Positions 1-9,083 of a DNA stretch of 64,000 bases are shown here, in pieces; the stretch's first letter is position 1; every line of letters starts with the position of its first letter. The stretch is from the NCBI GenBank assembly GCA_964434385.1, contig CAYSUW010000006.1:1-64000 (forward strand). The letters are read 5' to 3'. The position numbers were made by a program, and so were the translations under genes. This DNA is from GCA-002700125 sp964434385. Its GTDB lineage: Bacteria > Chloroflexota > Dehalococcoidia > Lucifugimonadales > Lucifugimonadaceae. The notes below the pieces were generated by a model. That model made no database searches, was not told the origin of the DNA, and saw only the letters and a program-made list of their open reading frames with translations.

Positions 1-2
1 AA

Positions 3-437
3 ATGCTTAATAAAATTATGTTAATAGGAAATTTAGGAGCTGATCCTGAATTGAGATATACTCCTTCTGGAGATCCTGTAACAAATTTTAATATGGCAGT
101 AACCAATTATTTTACTGATAATTCTGGTGAACAGCGCAATCATACTGAATGGTTTGAAATTTCAGTTTGGGGACGACAGGCTGAATCTGTTAATCAGTAT
201 TTAGCTAAAGGTTCAAAAGTTTATGTAGAAGGTAGATTCCAAAGTAGGGAGTATGTTGGCGCTGATGGGCAAACTAGAAAAGCATATGGTGTAAGAGCTA
301 ACACTGTTCAATTTCTTGATAGAAGACAAGATAATAATCAAAATCAAGAAACTGAGAGTAAAGGAAATATTGAAAATAGTGAGGAAGAACCTCAAAATAA
401 AAATAATGAAGAACAAATTGAAGATCTACCGTGGTAG
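3..437 (+). CDS. ssb: Single-stranded DNA-binding protein
   Basis: Binds single-stranded DNA during replication, repair and recombination and recruits partner proteins through its C-terminal tip. The 144-residue product has an OB-fold domain over about residues 1-108, opening with the family-typical start MLNKIMLIGNLG and containing the WFEISVWGRQAE core. A hydrophilic Asn/Glu-rich linker follows. The C-terminus reads EDLPW, so the usual final Phe of the DDIPF-type tip is replaced by Trp. It lies 37 bases before rpsR, the common ssb-rpsR arrangement. The ribosome-binding site falls outside the window, so the start rests on homology only. Confidence 0.95.
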   Translation: MLNKIMLIGNLGADPELRYTPSGDPVTNFNMAVTNYFTDNSGEQRNHTEWFEISVWGRQAESVNQYLAKGSKVYVEGRFQSREYVGADGQTRKAYGVRANTVQFLDRRQDNNQNQETESKGNIENSEEEPQNKNNEEQIEDLPW

Positions 438-474
438 ATAATTGTTTATGAGTGAATTATAAGAGAAAGGAAAT

Positions 475-1039
475 ATGACTACAAAAAATAGGTTTTCTAG
501 AAATAAATACGATAAACTTCCTGTAAGAAAAGCTTGTCAGATTTGTAAAATCGATTCAATTGATTACAAGAATGTTGGTTTCTTGAAAAAGTATATTTCA
601 GATAGAGGCAAAATCGAATCTGCTGCTAGAACTGGTACTTGTTCCAAATGTCAGCGTAATTTAACTGTAGCTATTAAGAGAGCTAGGCATATGGCTTTTT
701 TACCTATAGCTGCTGAACATGTTTTGAATACTAAAGTAGTAGTATATAAACAGGAAAAATTTGAAAAAGAAGAAAATAAGATTACTATTAGCAAATCAAA
801 AGCTGAATCTAAAGAATCGGAACCTGANNNNNNNNNNNNNNNNNNNNNNNNNNNNNNNNNNNNNNNNNNNNNNNNNNNNNNNNNNNNNNNNNNNNNNNNN
901 NNNNNNNNNNNNNNNNNNNNNNNNNNNAGCTAAAGAGGAAGTGAAAGCTGAATCTAAAGAATCGGAACCTGAAGCTAAAGAGGAAGTGAAAGCTGAATCT
1001 AAAGAATCGGAACCTGAAGCTAAAGAGAAATCTAAATAA
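475..1039 (+). CDS. rpsR: 30S ribosomal protein S18 with tandem-repeat acidic/basic tail (spans assembly gap)
   Basis: Small-subunit ribosomal protein S18. Residues 1 to about 90 form the normal S18 core with two CxxC pairs (CQIC, CSKC), suggesting the zinc-binding form, and the RARHMAFLPI segment. A long low-complexity Lys/Glu/Ser tail follows, built from a 15-residue repeat (AKEEVKAESKESEPE). Bases 828-927 are N. The sequence before the gap ends in ...cctga and that after begins agctaaag, which is exactly the junction inside one repeat. Joining the two sides directly keeps one frame, so the stop seen at 931 in the undisturbed frame is a gap artefact. The gene ends at TAA 1037-1039. The start ATG has aaagga just upstream. 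Confidence 0.88.
828..927. other. Assembly gap of 100 N inside rpsR
   Basis: A nominal 100-base N run. The flanks match consecutive positions of the 45-base repeat, so the true content is most simply a whole number of repeat units, possibly zero. Confidence 0.97.
929..1018 (+). repeat. Tandem 45-bp coding repeat (two full copies after the gap)
   Basis: Two identical 45-base units, 929-973 and 974-1018, encode the 15-residue repeat of the S18 tail. A partial copy (about 799-827) precedes the N run and a shortened one follows (1019 onward). The copies are identical at the DNA level, pointing to recent expansion or active copy-number change and explaining the assembly break. Confidence 0.95.
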
Positions 1040-1084
1040 ACTTGATTAAATTTATTCTAATGATTTAGTTAATCAAAGGATATA

Positions 1085-2215
1085 ATGTCAGAAAAAGAGG
1101 ATCTTGATATCTCAACTAAATTCTCTGAAAGCAGATCGGAGATAATTGCTAATAAAAGGAGATTCAAATCTAAGAATAGACCTTTCATTTATTTAGCAGT
1201 AATTTTTCTTATTATCATTACTTTTATACCTGTTATTTACTACGTGCAAACTCATATTACACCTTATAACACCAAAGCTTTGGTAGTGGAGAAAAAGATT
1301 TATACAAGAGGAAATGTAGTAGATTTTATAAGATTTAATCAGAGGATTTCAGAAGAAAAAGGGAACCCTTATTTATTAGGAAATTCTCTTTTTGAGGCTT
1401 TAAAACTTATGTCTGAAAATGAAATAGCTTTTCAAGTTGCTCCACAATTAGGAGTTACTGTAGAAGATAGTGAAATAGATAGAGCTTTTTTTGAAAGACT
1501 TGGATATCAAGATGTAGAAGATACTTCTAAATTAAATCAAGAAGGATTGATATCTTTCAAAGAAAAGAAAAAACAGTTTCTTAATTCTATTCAATTAAAA
1601 GAGGAAGTGTATAGAGATATAATTAGGAAGGATTTATTTAGGCAAAAAGTTGGAGTAGAGGTGGCTAAAACTATTTCAAGAATTCAGCCTCAAATACATC
1701 TTTATAAGATCACTTTGTTAACTCCCAATATTAATAAGATTAGGGAAATTTCAAGAATGTTAACTAGAGGAGATGATCTTGAAGAGATTGTCGTTTCAGT
1801 TTCTGAGGATCCAGAAGCAAAAAGAACAAGAGGTGAAATTGGATGGATTCCACAGGGTATTTTGCCAAATTTTGATCCTCTATTTTTTGGTGTTGATGAA
1901 AATGGGAATAAAAATTTAGAAGTAAATAAATTAAGTGAACCATTTGTTAACGCTGATTTAGGAGGTGCAGATATTTATGTTATTGGGGAATTTTCTGAAG
2001 CAAGAGAACTTTCTGACAAAACTTTTATCATTTTAGCGGAAAATGCTTTGGTAGACTTTTTAAATGTTGAAAGAAAAACATTGAATATTTATATGGATTT
2101 AAATAATGAGATATATAATTGGATAAATTCTAAAGTCAGATTAGCTTCAGTGCTCCCAGAAATAGTGCAAGATACTGATCCTGTCCTCTCGCAGATAGAA
2201 GGAATGTATAGATGA
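1085..2215 (+). CDS. Membrane-anchored parvulin-type peptidyl-prolyl isomerase (SurA/PrsA-like)
   Basis: Probable foldase for exported proteins. A basic cytoplasmic N-terminus (residues 1-32) is followed by one membrane segment (about 33-53). A SurA/PrsA-type helical region and then a parvulin domain (about 200-320) follow, with the family-like stretch VSEDPEAKRTRGEIGWIPQG and a downstream FDPLFF. The catalytic domain should lie outside the membrane. The start ATG at 1085 sits behind aaagga. Its stop overlaps the thrC start by four bases (ATGA), so the two are likely translationally coupled. The family assignment is good; the clients are unknown. Confidence 0.8.
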   Translation: MSEKEDLDISTKFSESRSEIIANKRRFKSKNRPFIYLAVIFLIIITFIPVIYYVQTHITPYNTKALVVEKKIYTRGNVVDFIRFNQRISEEKGNPYLLGNSLFEALKLMSENEIAFQVAPQLGVTVEDSEIDRAFFERLGYQDVEDTSKLNQEGLISFKEKKKQFLNSIQLKEEVYRDIIRKDLFRQKVGVEVAKTISRIQPQIHLYKITLLTPNINKIREISRMLTRGDDLEEIVVSVSEDPEAKRTRGEIGWIPQGILPNFDPLFFGVDENGNKNLEVNKLSEPFVNADLGGADIYVIGEFSEARELSDKTFIILAENALVDFLNVERKTLNIYMDLNNEIYNWINSKVRLASVLPEIVQDTDPVLSQIEGMYR

Positions 2216-3276
2216 ATAACCCTAAAATAAATAGTTTAGTATTATTAAGTAGATATCAAAGATTTATAAAACCTCATAATTTACCTTTGATTTCAATGGG
2301 AGAAGGTAATACTCCTTTGATAAAAGCTCCTGAATTAGAAAGAATTACTAAAGCTAATGTTTATTTAAAACTTGAAGGTTGTAATCCTACAGGTTCCTTC
2401 AAAGATCGAGGGATGGTTGTGGCAATTTCTGGAGCATTGAAAGACAATAAAAAACATATAATTTGTGCTTCTACAGGTAATACTAGTGCTTCAGCATCAG
2501 CATATGGAGCTAGATATGGACTTGAGACACTTGTGATAGTACCTGAATCTAATATTGCTAAAGGAAAACTTAGTCAAGCTTTAGCATATGGAGCTCGAAT
2601 TTTTGCAATTAAAGGAAATTTCGATGATGCATTGGAATTGGTTAGACAAACTGGGCAAGAATTAGATGTTGAGATTGTCAATTCTATTAATCCCCTTAGA
2701 ATAGAAGGACAGAAAACTGCGTCTTTTGAAATAATTGAATCTCTTGGTGATTCTCCAGATATAGTTTTTATGCCAGTGGGGAATGCAGGTAACATCACCT
2801 CTTATTGGAAGGGTTTTAAGGAATTTTTTAATGAAGAAAAGTCTACTAAGAATCCTAAAATGATGGGTTTTCAGGCTGAAGGTGCATCTCCAATTGTAAG
2901 AAATAAAGTAATTGCTTCCCCAGAAACTATAGCTACAGCAATTAGAATTGGTAACCCTGCTTCTTGGGAAGGAGCATTAAATGCTAAAAAAGAGTCAGAT
3001 GGAATTATAGATTCAGTTACAGACAATGAAATTATTGAAGCTTATTTATTATTAGCCAGAAAAGAAGGTATTTTTTGTGAACCTGCATCCGCAGCTTCTG
3101 TTGCTGGCTTAATAAAACTTTCTAAAAATGACTTTAATTTTTATGGGAAAGATATTGTTTGTGTAATTACTGGAAATGGATTGAAGGACCCTGAAATGCC
3201 ATTAAAATATGCAAATATAGATATAGAAGTTATTAATCCTAATATAGTTGAATTGAAGAAAAAATTGGATAAATAA
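2212..3276 (+). CDS. thrC: Threonine synthase
   Basis: PLP enzyme converting O-phosphohomoserine to threonine. The 354-residue length fits the short bacterial type. The motif GSFKDRG places the PLP-binding lysine at Lys64, and the Ser/Thr-rich STGNTSASA loop and the glycine-rich VMPVGNAGN phosphate loop are both visible. The ATG overlaps the stop of the parvulin gene. Threonine from this enzyme could feed isoleucine synthesis, although cimA in this window offers a threonine-independent route. Confidence 0.92.
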   Translation: MNNPKINSLVLLSRYQRFIKPHNLPLISMGEGNTPLIKAPELERITKANVYLKLEGCNPTGSFKDRGMVVAISGALKDNKKHIICASTGNTSASASAYGARYGLETLVIVPESNIAKGKLSQALAYGARIFAIKGNFDDALELVRQTGQELDVEIVNSINPLRIEGQKTASFEIIESLGDSPDIVFMPVGNAGNITSYWKGFKEFFNEEKSTKNPKMMGFQAEGASPIVRNKVIASPETIATAIRIGNPASWEGALNAKKESDGIIDSVTDNEIIEAYLLLARKEGIFCEPASAASVAGLIKLSKNDFNFYGKDIVCVITGNGLKDPEMPLKYANIDIEVINPNIVELKKKLDK

Positions 3277-3278
3277 GA

Positions 3279-4262
3279 ATGAATTTTATTAATAATTTTG
3301 AATCTTTTGATGAAATTCATTCTGAATGGGAATATATATTTAGAAATAATCATAATAGAGACAATATTTTTTTTAATTTTTTTGATTTGAAAAAGATATG
3401 GTGGGAAACTTTTCAAAATAATCAAAAACGATTGTTTATTGTTGCTAATTCAGAAAAATCTATAATTGCTCCTTTGATTGAAGAAAATGGTTTAATTACT
3501 TTTGTTGGTGATAAGGATTTATTTGATTATCAAGATTTTATTTTTAAACAAGATATTTCTTTAGAATTTTTGGAAGATTTTTTGGGTTACTGTTTTAATA
3601 ACTTAAATGCTAAGACAATAAAATTTGAATCTATTCAGGAGATTTCTCCTACGTTAAAAATTTTAAAAGAACTGAAAATTAATTCTGAATTATCTATAAA
3701 TATTTCTTATGAAGATGTTGCTCCTTTTATTAATCTTCCTCAATCTTGGGAACAGTTCTTATCTTCTTTGAATAAAAAGAATCGTCATGAAATAAAAAGA
3801 AAATTGCTGAGATTTGAAAATGAAGCTAACACAGAAACTTTAGTGATTTCTGATAAAAAAAATGTTATTCCAGTTTTGAATGATTTAATTGAATTAATGA
3901 AACAAGATGAAAAGAAAAGGATTTTTTTTACTGAAGAAAGAGAATATTTTTTCAGTAAAATAGTGAAATTATTTTCTGAAAAAGATTTACTTAGGATCAT
4001 AATTACTAAGGTAGATAATGTTATTTCTGCAGGATCTATAAATTTTAATAATGGTTATTCTAATTTGCTTTATAATTCTGGCTATAACTTTGATCATAAA
4101 TCACTTTCAATTGGGCTTGTTAATCATATAGAAAATATCAAAATATGTATTGATAATGGAATTAAAGTATTTGATTTTCTAAGAGGAGGAGAAGATTATA
4201 AATATCGATTAGGAGCCTCAGATAAAAAAATATACACAATAGAAATTACAAATAAAAATTAA
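3279..4262 (+). CDS. GNAT-fold protein of the CelD/BioF2-like (FemAB-related) acetyltransferase family
   Basis: The 327-residue protein has a C-terminal acyltransferase-like half (about 150-320). This contains SLNKKNRHEIKRKLLRFE, typical of the CelD/BioF2 acetyltransferase family, and the segment SAGSINFNNGYSNLLYNSGYN. Members modify polysaccharides or cell-envelope components; the substrate here is not known. It starts two bases after thrC and its stop overlaps the next start by one base, so it is probably co-transcribed with the downstream glycosyltransferase, which supports an envelope or glycoconjugate role. Confidence 0.72.
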   Translation: MNFINNFESFDEIHSEWEYIFRNNHNRDNIFFNFFDLKKIWWETFQNNQKRLFIVANSEKSIIAPLIEENGLITFVGDKDLFDYQDFIFKQDISLEFLEDFLGYCFNNLNAKTIKFESIQEISPTLKILKELKINSELSINISYEDVAPFINLPQSWEQFLSSLNKKNRHEIKRKLLRFENEANTETLVISDKKNVIPVLNDLIELMKQDEKKRIFFTEEREYFFSKIVKLFSEKDLLRIIITKVDNVISAGSINFNNGYSNLLYNSGYNFDHKSLSIGLVNHIENIKICIDNGIKVFDFLRGGEDYKYRLGASDKKIYTIEITNKN

Positions 4263-5467
4263 TGAATATAGCTATTATAAGTGTACATGGATGTCCAGTG
4301 AGACAAGCTGGAGAAAAAGATGTTGGAGGTATGAATATATATCTCTTGGAAACTGCAAAAAGAATATCTGATTTAGGAAACAAGGTAGATATTTTTACTA
4401 GGCGTCATGACCCCAAAGACCCTCAAATAATTGATCTTAATGACAATTTAAGATTAATTCATATAGATTCAGGTCCTCTAGATGCTGAAAAGAATGAACT
4501 TTTTTCATATTTAAATGTTTTTTCTAAAGAAGTAGAGGATTTTATAGATCATGAAGGAGTTTTTTATAATATTTTATCAACTCATTATTGGCTATCTGGA
4601 GTAGTGGGCAATGAACTGTCAATAAAATTCAACATTCCTCATGTTACTACTTTCCACACTATTAATGATTTGAAACAAAGAGCTTTCCCTTTTGATGAAA
4701 ATCTTCCTTTAAGGTCTGAAAATGAATCTTTAATTGCTAACCAAGTTAACCACATAGTCGTTTGGTCTAATCATGAAAAAGAGTCACTGATTTCTTTATA
4801 TAAGGTTGATCCTGAAAAAATTTCTATAATACCTCCTGGGGTAGATATAGAAAAATTTTATCCAAGAGATAAAAAACAGTGTAGAAAACATCTTAATTTA
4901 TCATTAGAGAACAAAATAATTCTTTTTGTAGGAAGACTTGAAAAACTAAAAGGAATAGATATCTTAATTAAAGTGATGTCTATTATTGAAACTTCAAATA
5001 CCCAACTTTTTATTATTGGTGGTGAAGGCAATAGTCCTGAAGTGAAAAGACTTAAAGATTTGGCTGTAGAATTAAATGTTAGAGAAAATATTTTATTTTT
5101 AGGATCTATTCCACAGGATGAACTTGTTTATTATTATGGAAGTTCTGATATTTGTGTTTTACCTTCTTATTATGAGAGTTTTGGATTAGCAGCACTAGAA
5201 GCTTCTGCATGCGGAAAACCTGTAGTTGCTTTTAAAGTAGGAGGGTTACCAAGCATAGTTTTGGATGGTAAAACAGGATATTTAGTGAATTGGAAATGCC
5301 CAGGTCCATTTCAGGAAAAAATAGAAGTTTTATTAAATAATGAATTATTAAGAGAACAGTTAGGGAAAAAGGCTAGAATTCATTCTGAAAGTTTAACTTG
5401 GGAAAATTCAACGAAAAAATTACTCAATTTATTGAATGAGATAACTTCATCGATGATATTAAAATAG
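4262..5467 (+). CDS. GT4-family glycosyltransferase, MshA-like
   Basis: The 401-residue protein has two Rossmann domains. The N-terminal domain has the VGGMNIYLLE motif (residues 21-30) and DIFTR, both typical of MshA (inositol-3-phosphate N-acetylglucosaminyltransferase) and sucrose-phosphate-synthase relatives, plus THYWLSG. The C-terminal GT4 domain has FVGRLEKLKG and the PSYYESFGLAALEASACG nucleotide-sugar motif (around 297-315). If it is a true MshA it would make the first intermediate of mycothiol, but many GT4 enzymes look similar. It overlaps the previous gene by one base and is the last gene before the ilv leader. Confidence 0.8.
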   Translation: MNIAIISVHGCPVRQAGEKDVGGMNIYLLETAKRISDLGNKVDIFTRRHDPKDPQIIDLNDNLRLIHIDSGPLDAEKNELFSYLNVFSKEVEDFIDHEGVFYNILSTHYWLSGVVGNELSIKFNIPHVTTFHTINDLKQRAFPFDENLPLRSENESLIANQVNHIVVWSNHEKESLISLYKVDPEKISIIPPGVDIEKFYPRDKKQCRKHLNLSLENKIILFVGRLEKLKGIDILIKVMSIIETSNTQLFIIGGEGNSPEVKRLKDLAVELNVRENILFLGSIPQDELVYYYGSSDICVLPSYYESFGLAALEASACGKPVVAFKVGGLPSIVLDGKTGYLVNWKCPGPFQEKIEVLLNNELLREQLGKKARIHSESLTWENSTKKLLNLLNEITSSMILK

Positions 5468-5537
5468 TTTTAATAGTTTTGATATTTAAAGAATTTTTTT
5501 TTGGAATTAATTAAACTTTAAATAACCTGTTAATAGA

Positions 5538-5566
5538 TTGACCTTTTGGCTACCTTCGTGTATTCT
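5538..5566 (+). promoter_or_regulatory. Predicted sigma-70-type promoter of the ilv-leu operon
   Basis: TTGACC at 5538-5543, a 17-base spacer and TATTCT at 5561-5566. Transcription would start near 5573, just ahead of stem I of the T-box leader. Confidence 0.72.
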
Positions 5567-5584
5567 TCGACTGTTTTTAAACAC

Positions 5585-5801
5585 TATGAAAGGGAGTACT
5601 ACTAATTAGGTATGGAGTGAGAGAGTCAGGAAATGGTGTGATCCTGATACCAAGATAATTAGGAACTCGCCCTGGAGTGGCTTGTCTGAAAGATTTTAGG
5701 ATGAGACGTAGATATACGTAAAATTATTAAATAAGAGAGCTTTTGCTAATTAAGGTGGTACCGCGGGATTTTGTCTCGTCCTTTTATGGACGGGGCTTTT
5801 T
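5585..5801 (+). promoter_or_regulatory. T-box leader, probable leucine (CUC) specifier
   Basis: A tRNA-sensing riboswitch controlling the branched-chain amino acid operon. The conserved T-box sequence aaggtggtaccgcg lies at 5752-5765. Stem I can be drawn: aggg (5591-5594) pairs with ccct (5670-5673), ctaatta (5602-5608) pairs with taattag (5656-5662), and tcagg (5626-5630) pairs with cctga (5643-5647). The last closes a loop containing ggtgtgat. The internal loop has AGTA on the 5' side and gaactcg on the 3' side, placing CTC (Leu) at 5666-5668 in the specifier position. Uncharged tRNA-Leu should favour antitermination. Confidence 0.9.
5773..5801 (+). terminator. Intrinsic terminator of the T-box leader
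   Basis: Nine-pair hairpin, 5773-5781 with 5788-5796 (including G-U pairs), followed by a run of T at 5797-5801. Its 5' arm lies just after the T-box motif, as expected for the terminator/antiterminator switch. Confidence 0.88.
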
Positions 5802-5843
5802 AATTTAATGTGGACAGAAAATTAAAATATAAACGGAGAAATT

Positions 5844-7532
5844 ATGACCAAAAAAACTGGTGGACAAATAGTATGTGAAGGCCTATTAAAACAAGGCGTT
5901 GACACAGTTTTTGGGATTCCAGGAGGAGCTATATTGCCTCTTTATGGATCTCTATCGAAATATTCTGATTTGCGACATATTCTAGTAAGACATGAACAAG
6001 GTGCATCTCATGCTGCTGATGGATATGCAAGAATAACTGGAAAAGCAGGAGTTTGTTTTGCAACATCTGGTCCTGGCGCAACCAATTTAATTACAGGTTT
6101 AGCGACTGCGATGATGGACTCTTCTCCTGTGGTAGCTATTACAGGGCAAGTTGCAAGACCTGGAATAGGAAAAGATTCTTTTCAAGAAACTGATATTACT
6201 GGTGCTACTCTTCCAGTGACAAAACATAGTTATTTGGTAATGGATCCTAGAGATTTAGCGAAAGTAATTAAAGAAGCTTTTTATATAGCTACAACCGGGA
6301 GACCTGGGCCAGTTCTTATTGATGTTCCTCGTGATGTTTTTGCAGAATCTTTTGACTTTGATGAATCAGAATGGGATAAACCAATTGATTTGCCTGGGTA
6401 TAATCCACCTTCTATTGCTGATATAAAAAATATTAATGATGCTGCAGAATTGATTAAATCTGCCAAGAAGCCTGTGATACTTGCAGGGCATGGTGTAATC
6501 ATTTCCCATGCATATAAAGAATTAAAAGAATTAGCAGAAAAATGTCAAATTCCTGTAGTTACCACTCTCTTAGGTATAAGTTCATTTCCAGAAGATCATG
6601 TTTTAAGTTTAAGTTTTCCTGGAATGCATGGAGTGGCTTGGGCTAGCTTAGCTCTTGATGAAGCTGATTTACTTATAGCTATTGGAAGTAGATTTGATGA
6701 TCGTATTACAGGTGATTCAAAACGTTTTGCTACTAGGTCTAAAAAAATTCATATAGATATAGATCCTGCTGAAATAAATAAAAACATTCGAGTTGATGTT
6801 CCATTAATAGGGAATGTGAAAGATGTTTTAAATCAATTAAATCCAATTGTTGAAGAGAAAACTCATCAAGATTGGGTTAGAACTATAGAACAAATGAAAG
6901 CAGACCATCCTTCTTTGAAGATTAAAGAAACTGATGATCTATTAGGACAACATGTAATCAAAGCAATTTTTGATGAAACTAAAGGTAAAGCGATAATAGT
7001 TACTGGAGTAGGACAACATCAAATGTGGGCTGCACAACATTATCATTTCTATGAACAAAATTCTTGGGTAACATCTGGAGGATTAGGAACTATGGGATTT
7101 GAAGTACCTGCTGCTATGGGTGCTCAAGTAGGTAAGCCTAATCATAATGTTTGGTCTATTGCAGGTGATGGTGGTTTTCAAATGACTATGTCTGAATTAG
7201 CTACTATAGTAGAAAATAATATTCCTGTGAAATTTGCGATTATGAATAATAATCATTTAGGAATGATTACTCAATGGCAAGAATTATTTTTTGATGAAGA
7301 TTATCAGGCTAATGCTTATACTGCCAATCCAGATTTTGCAAAACTTGCTAATGCATTCGGAATGAAATCTAGACGTGTAGAAAATCAAGAGGAATTGCAA
7401 GATGCAATTCGTGAAGCAGAGTTACATCCAGGACCATTTTTAATAGATTTCATTATTAGAAAAGTAGAAAATGTATATCCAATGATACCTTCAGGACAGA
7501 GTGTTGAAGAATTAATGGAGGAACCTATTTGA
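5844..7532 (+). CDS. ilvB: Acetolactate synthase large (catalytic) subunit
   Basis: ThDP- and FAD-dependent enzyme forming acetolactate or acetohydroxybutyrate, the first common step to valine, leucine and isoleucine. The 562 residues show the three ThDP-enzyme domains. The catalytic glutamate is in RHEQGASHAADGYAR (Glu51) and the Mg-ThDP motif GDGGF...NNNHLGM is around 441-470. First gene after the T-box, with ggag upstream of ATG 5844. Its TGA overlaps the TTG start of ilvN, fitting tight coupling of catalytic and regulatory subunits. Confidence 0.96.
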   Translation: MTKKTGGQIVCEGLLKQGVDTVFGIPGGAILPLYGSLSKYSDLRHILVRHEQGASHAADGYARITGKAGVCFATSGPGATNLITGLATAMMDSSPVVAITGQVARPGIGKDSFQETDITGATLPVTKHSYLVMDPRDLAKVIKEAFYIATTGRPGPVLIDVPRDVFAESFDFDESEWDKPIDLPGYNPPSIADIKNINDAAELIKSAKKPVILAGHGVIISHAYKELKELAEKCQIPVVTTLLGISSFPEDHVLSLSFPGMHGVAWASLALDEADLLIAIGSRFDDRITGDSKRFATRSKKIHIDIDPAEINKNIRVDVPLIGNVKDVLNQLNPIVEEKTHQDWVRTIEQMKADHPSLKIKETDDLLGQHVIKAIFDETKGKAIIVTGVGQHQMWAAQHYHFYEQNSWVTSGGLGTMGFEVPAAMGAQVGKPNHNVWSIAGDGGFQMTMSELATIVENNIPVKFAIMNNNHLGMITQWQELFFDEDYQANAYTANPDFAKLANAFGMKSRRVENQEELQDAIREAELHPGPFLIDFIIRKVENVYPMIPSGQSVEELMEEPI

Positions 7533-8062
7533 AAATTAGTGATAATAAGCCCAATATAGAGACTAGAACTGTTGTAGCTTTAGTTGAAGATCGTCCAGGT
7601 GTATTAGCTAGAATTGCAGGGTTTTTCAGAAGACAAGGTTTTAATATTGAAAGTTTGGCTGTTGGAAAGTCAGAGAAGGAAGGATTGTCTAGAATGACAT
7701 TTGTTGTAGAAGGTGCTCCAGATGTTATAGGTCTAGTTGCTGCAAAACTAGATAGATTAATAGAGGTAGTAGAAGTTTTAGATATTACTGAAGAAAATTT
7801 TGCTTACAGAGAAATGGCTCTCATAAAAATGAATGCTAATGAGAAAATCAGAGGTGAAATATTACAGTTAGCTAATGTTTTTAGGGTTAGAGTGGTGGAT
7901 GTAGGAGCAAAAGAAATGACTATAGAAACAACTGGGGATAGTAAAAAAATAAATTCATTAATTGAATTGATGCATCAATATGGGATATTAGAAATCATGA
8001 GAACTGGAAGAGTAGCAGTTCTAAGAAGTTCATTAGAAATCAACAAAGGAAAGGAGAAATAA
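7529..8062 (+). CDS. ilvN: Acetolactate synthase small (regulatory) subunit
   Basis: Regulatory partner of IlvB that confers valine feedback inhibition. The 177 residues contain an N-terminal ACT domain (about 13-85; VALVEDRPGVLARIAGFFRR, NIESLAVG) and a C-terminal ALS-small domain (about 95-170). The start is TTG at 7529, overlapping the ilvB stop by four bases, with atggagg about eight bases upstream. Its stop is one base before ilvC. Confidence 0.95.
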   Translation: MKISDNKPNIETRTVVALVEDRPGVLARIAGFFRRQGFNIESLAVGKSEKEGLSRMTFVVEGAPDVIGLVAAKLDRLIEVVEVLDITEENFAYREMALIKMNANEKIRGEILQLANVFRVRVVDVGAKEMTIETTGDSKKINSLIELMHQYGILEIMRTGRVAVLRSSLEINKGKEK

Positions 8063-8063
8063 T

Positions 8064-9062
8064 ATGGCTAAATTATTCTATAACAAAGATATAGATGAAT
8101 CTTTAATTAAAGGTAAGAAAATCGCAATTCTTGGATATGGAAGTCAGGGTCATGCACATGCATTGAATCTTAAAGATTCTGGGAATGATGTGATTATAGG
8201 TTTGTATGAGGGAAGCAAAAGTAAAGAAAAAGCAGAAAATGATGGTTTGAAAGTTGTTTCCAACAGAGAAGCAACTAAAGAGTCAGACATTATTATGTTT
8301 GCTTTACCTGATACAGTTCAATCGTCAGTTTATAAGGAGGAGGTAGCACCCAATTTATCTGAAGGTAAAACTATTATGTTTGCTCATGGTTTTACAATTT
8401 TTTATAAGCAAATTATTCCTCCTGAATTTGTAGATGTTACTATGATTGCGCCTAAAGCTCCTGGACATAGAGTCAGAAAAGTATTTGAGTCTGGATTAGG
8501 AGTTCCTTGTTTGGTTGCAGTTCATCAAGATGTTTCAGGAATAGCAAAAGAACAAGCTTTAGCATATGGGGTAGGCATCGGTGGAGGAAGAGCTGGGATT
8601 TTAGAAACCACATTTAAAGAAGAAACAGAAACAGACTTGTTTGGAGAACAAGCTGTTTTATGTGGAGGTGTTACTTCTTTAGTACAGAATGCATTTGAAG
8701 TTTTGGTAGAAGCTGGTTATCAACCAGAATCAGCTTATTTTGAAGTTCTTCATGAATTAAAATTAATTGTAGACTTAATGTATCAGGGAGGTATGGGTCA
8801 AATGAGATACTCTATTTCAGATACTGCAGAATATGGGGATTATAGTAGAGGACCAAGAGTGGTAGATAGTAAAGTCAAAGATAACATGAGAAAAATTTTG
8901 GATGAAATCCAAGATGGTACTTTTGCAAAAGAATGGATAACTGAAAATGATGAAGGTTTACCAAGATTTAAACGTCTTAGAGAAGAGAACAATATTCATC
9001 CGATTGAAAAGATTGGAAAAGAATTAAGAGATATGATGCCTTGGTTAGAGTCTACAACTTAA
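8064..9062 (+). CDS. ilvC: Ketol-acid reductoisomerase (class I)
   Basis: NADPH- and Mg-dependent enzyme that isomerises and reduces acetolactate or acetohydroxybutyrate. At 332 residues it is the short class I form. The nucleotide-binding motif GYGSQGHAHA lies at 24-33, and the EGSKS loop nearby resembles NADPH-preferring enzymes. The C-terminal knotted domain carries the metal-ligand region DLFGEQAVLCGG and EVLHELKLIVDLMY. ATG 8064 is preceded by aaaggagaa. Confidence 0.96.
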   Translation: MAKLFYNKDIDESLIKGKKIAILGYGSQGHAHALNLKDSGNDVIIGLYEGSKSKEKAENDGLKVVSNREATKESDIIMFALPDTVQSSVYKEEVAPNLSEGKTIMFAHGFTIFYKQIIPPEFVDVTMIAPKAPGHRVRKVFESGLGVPCLVAVHQDVSGIAKEQALAYGVGIGGGRAGILETTFKEETETDLFGEQAVLCGGVTSLVQNAFEVLVEAGYQPESAYFEVLHELKLIVDLMYQGGMGQMRYSISDTAEYGDYSRGPRVVDSKVKDNMRKILDEIQDGTFAKEWITENDEGLPRFKRLREENNIHPIEKIGKELRDMMPWLESTT

Positions 9063-9083
9063 TTTAAGATATATAGGATTAAT

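Noticed and set aside
475..933. S18 gene ending at a stop at 931 inside the window after the N run
   Set aside because: The stop exists only because the N run is 100 bases long. The flanks join in another frame that continues the repeat to 1039.
929..1018. Tandem 45-base repeat as a CRISPR or minisatellite element
   Set aside because: There are no spacers, and the units are whole codons continuing the S18 frame.
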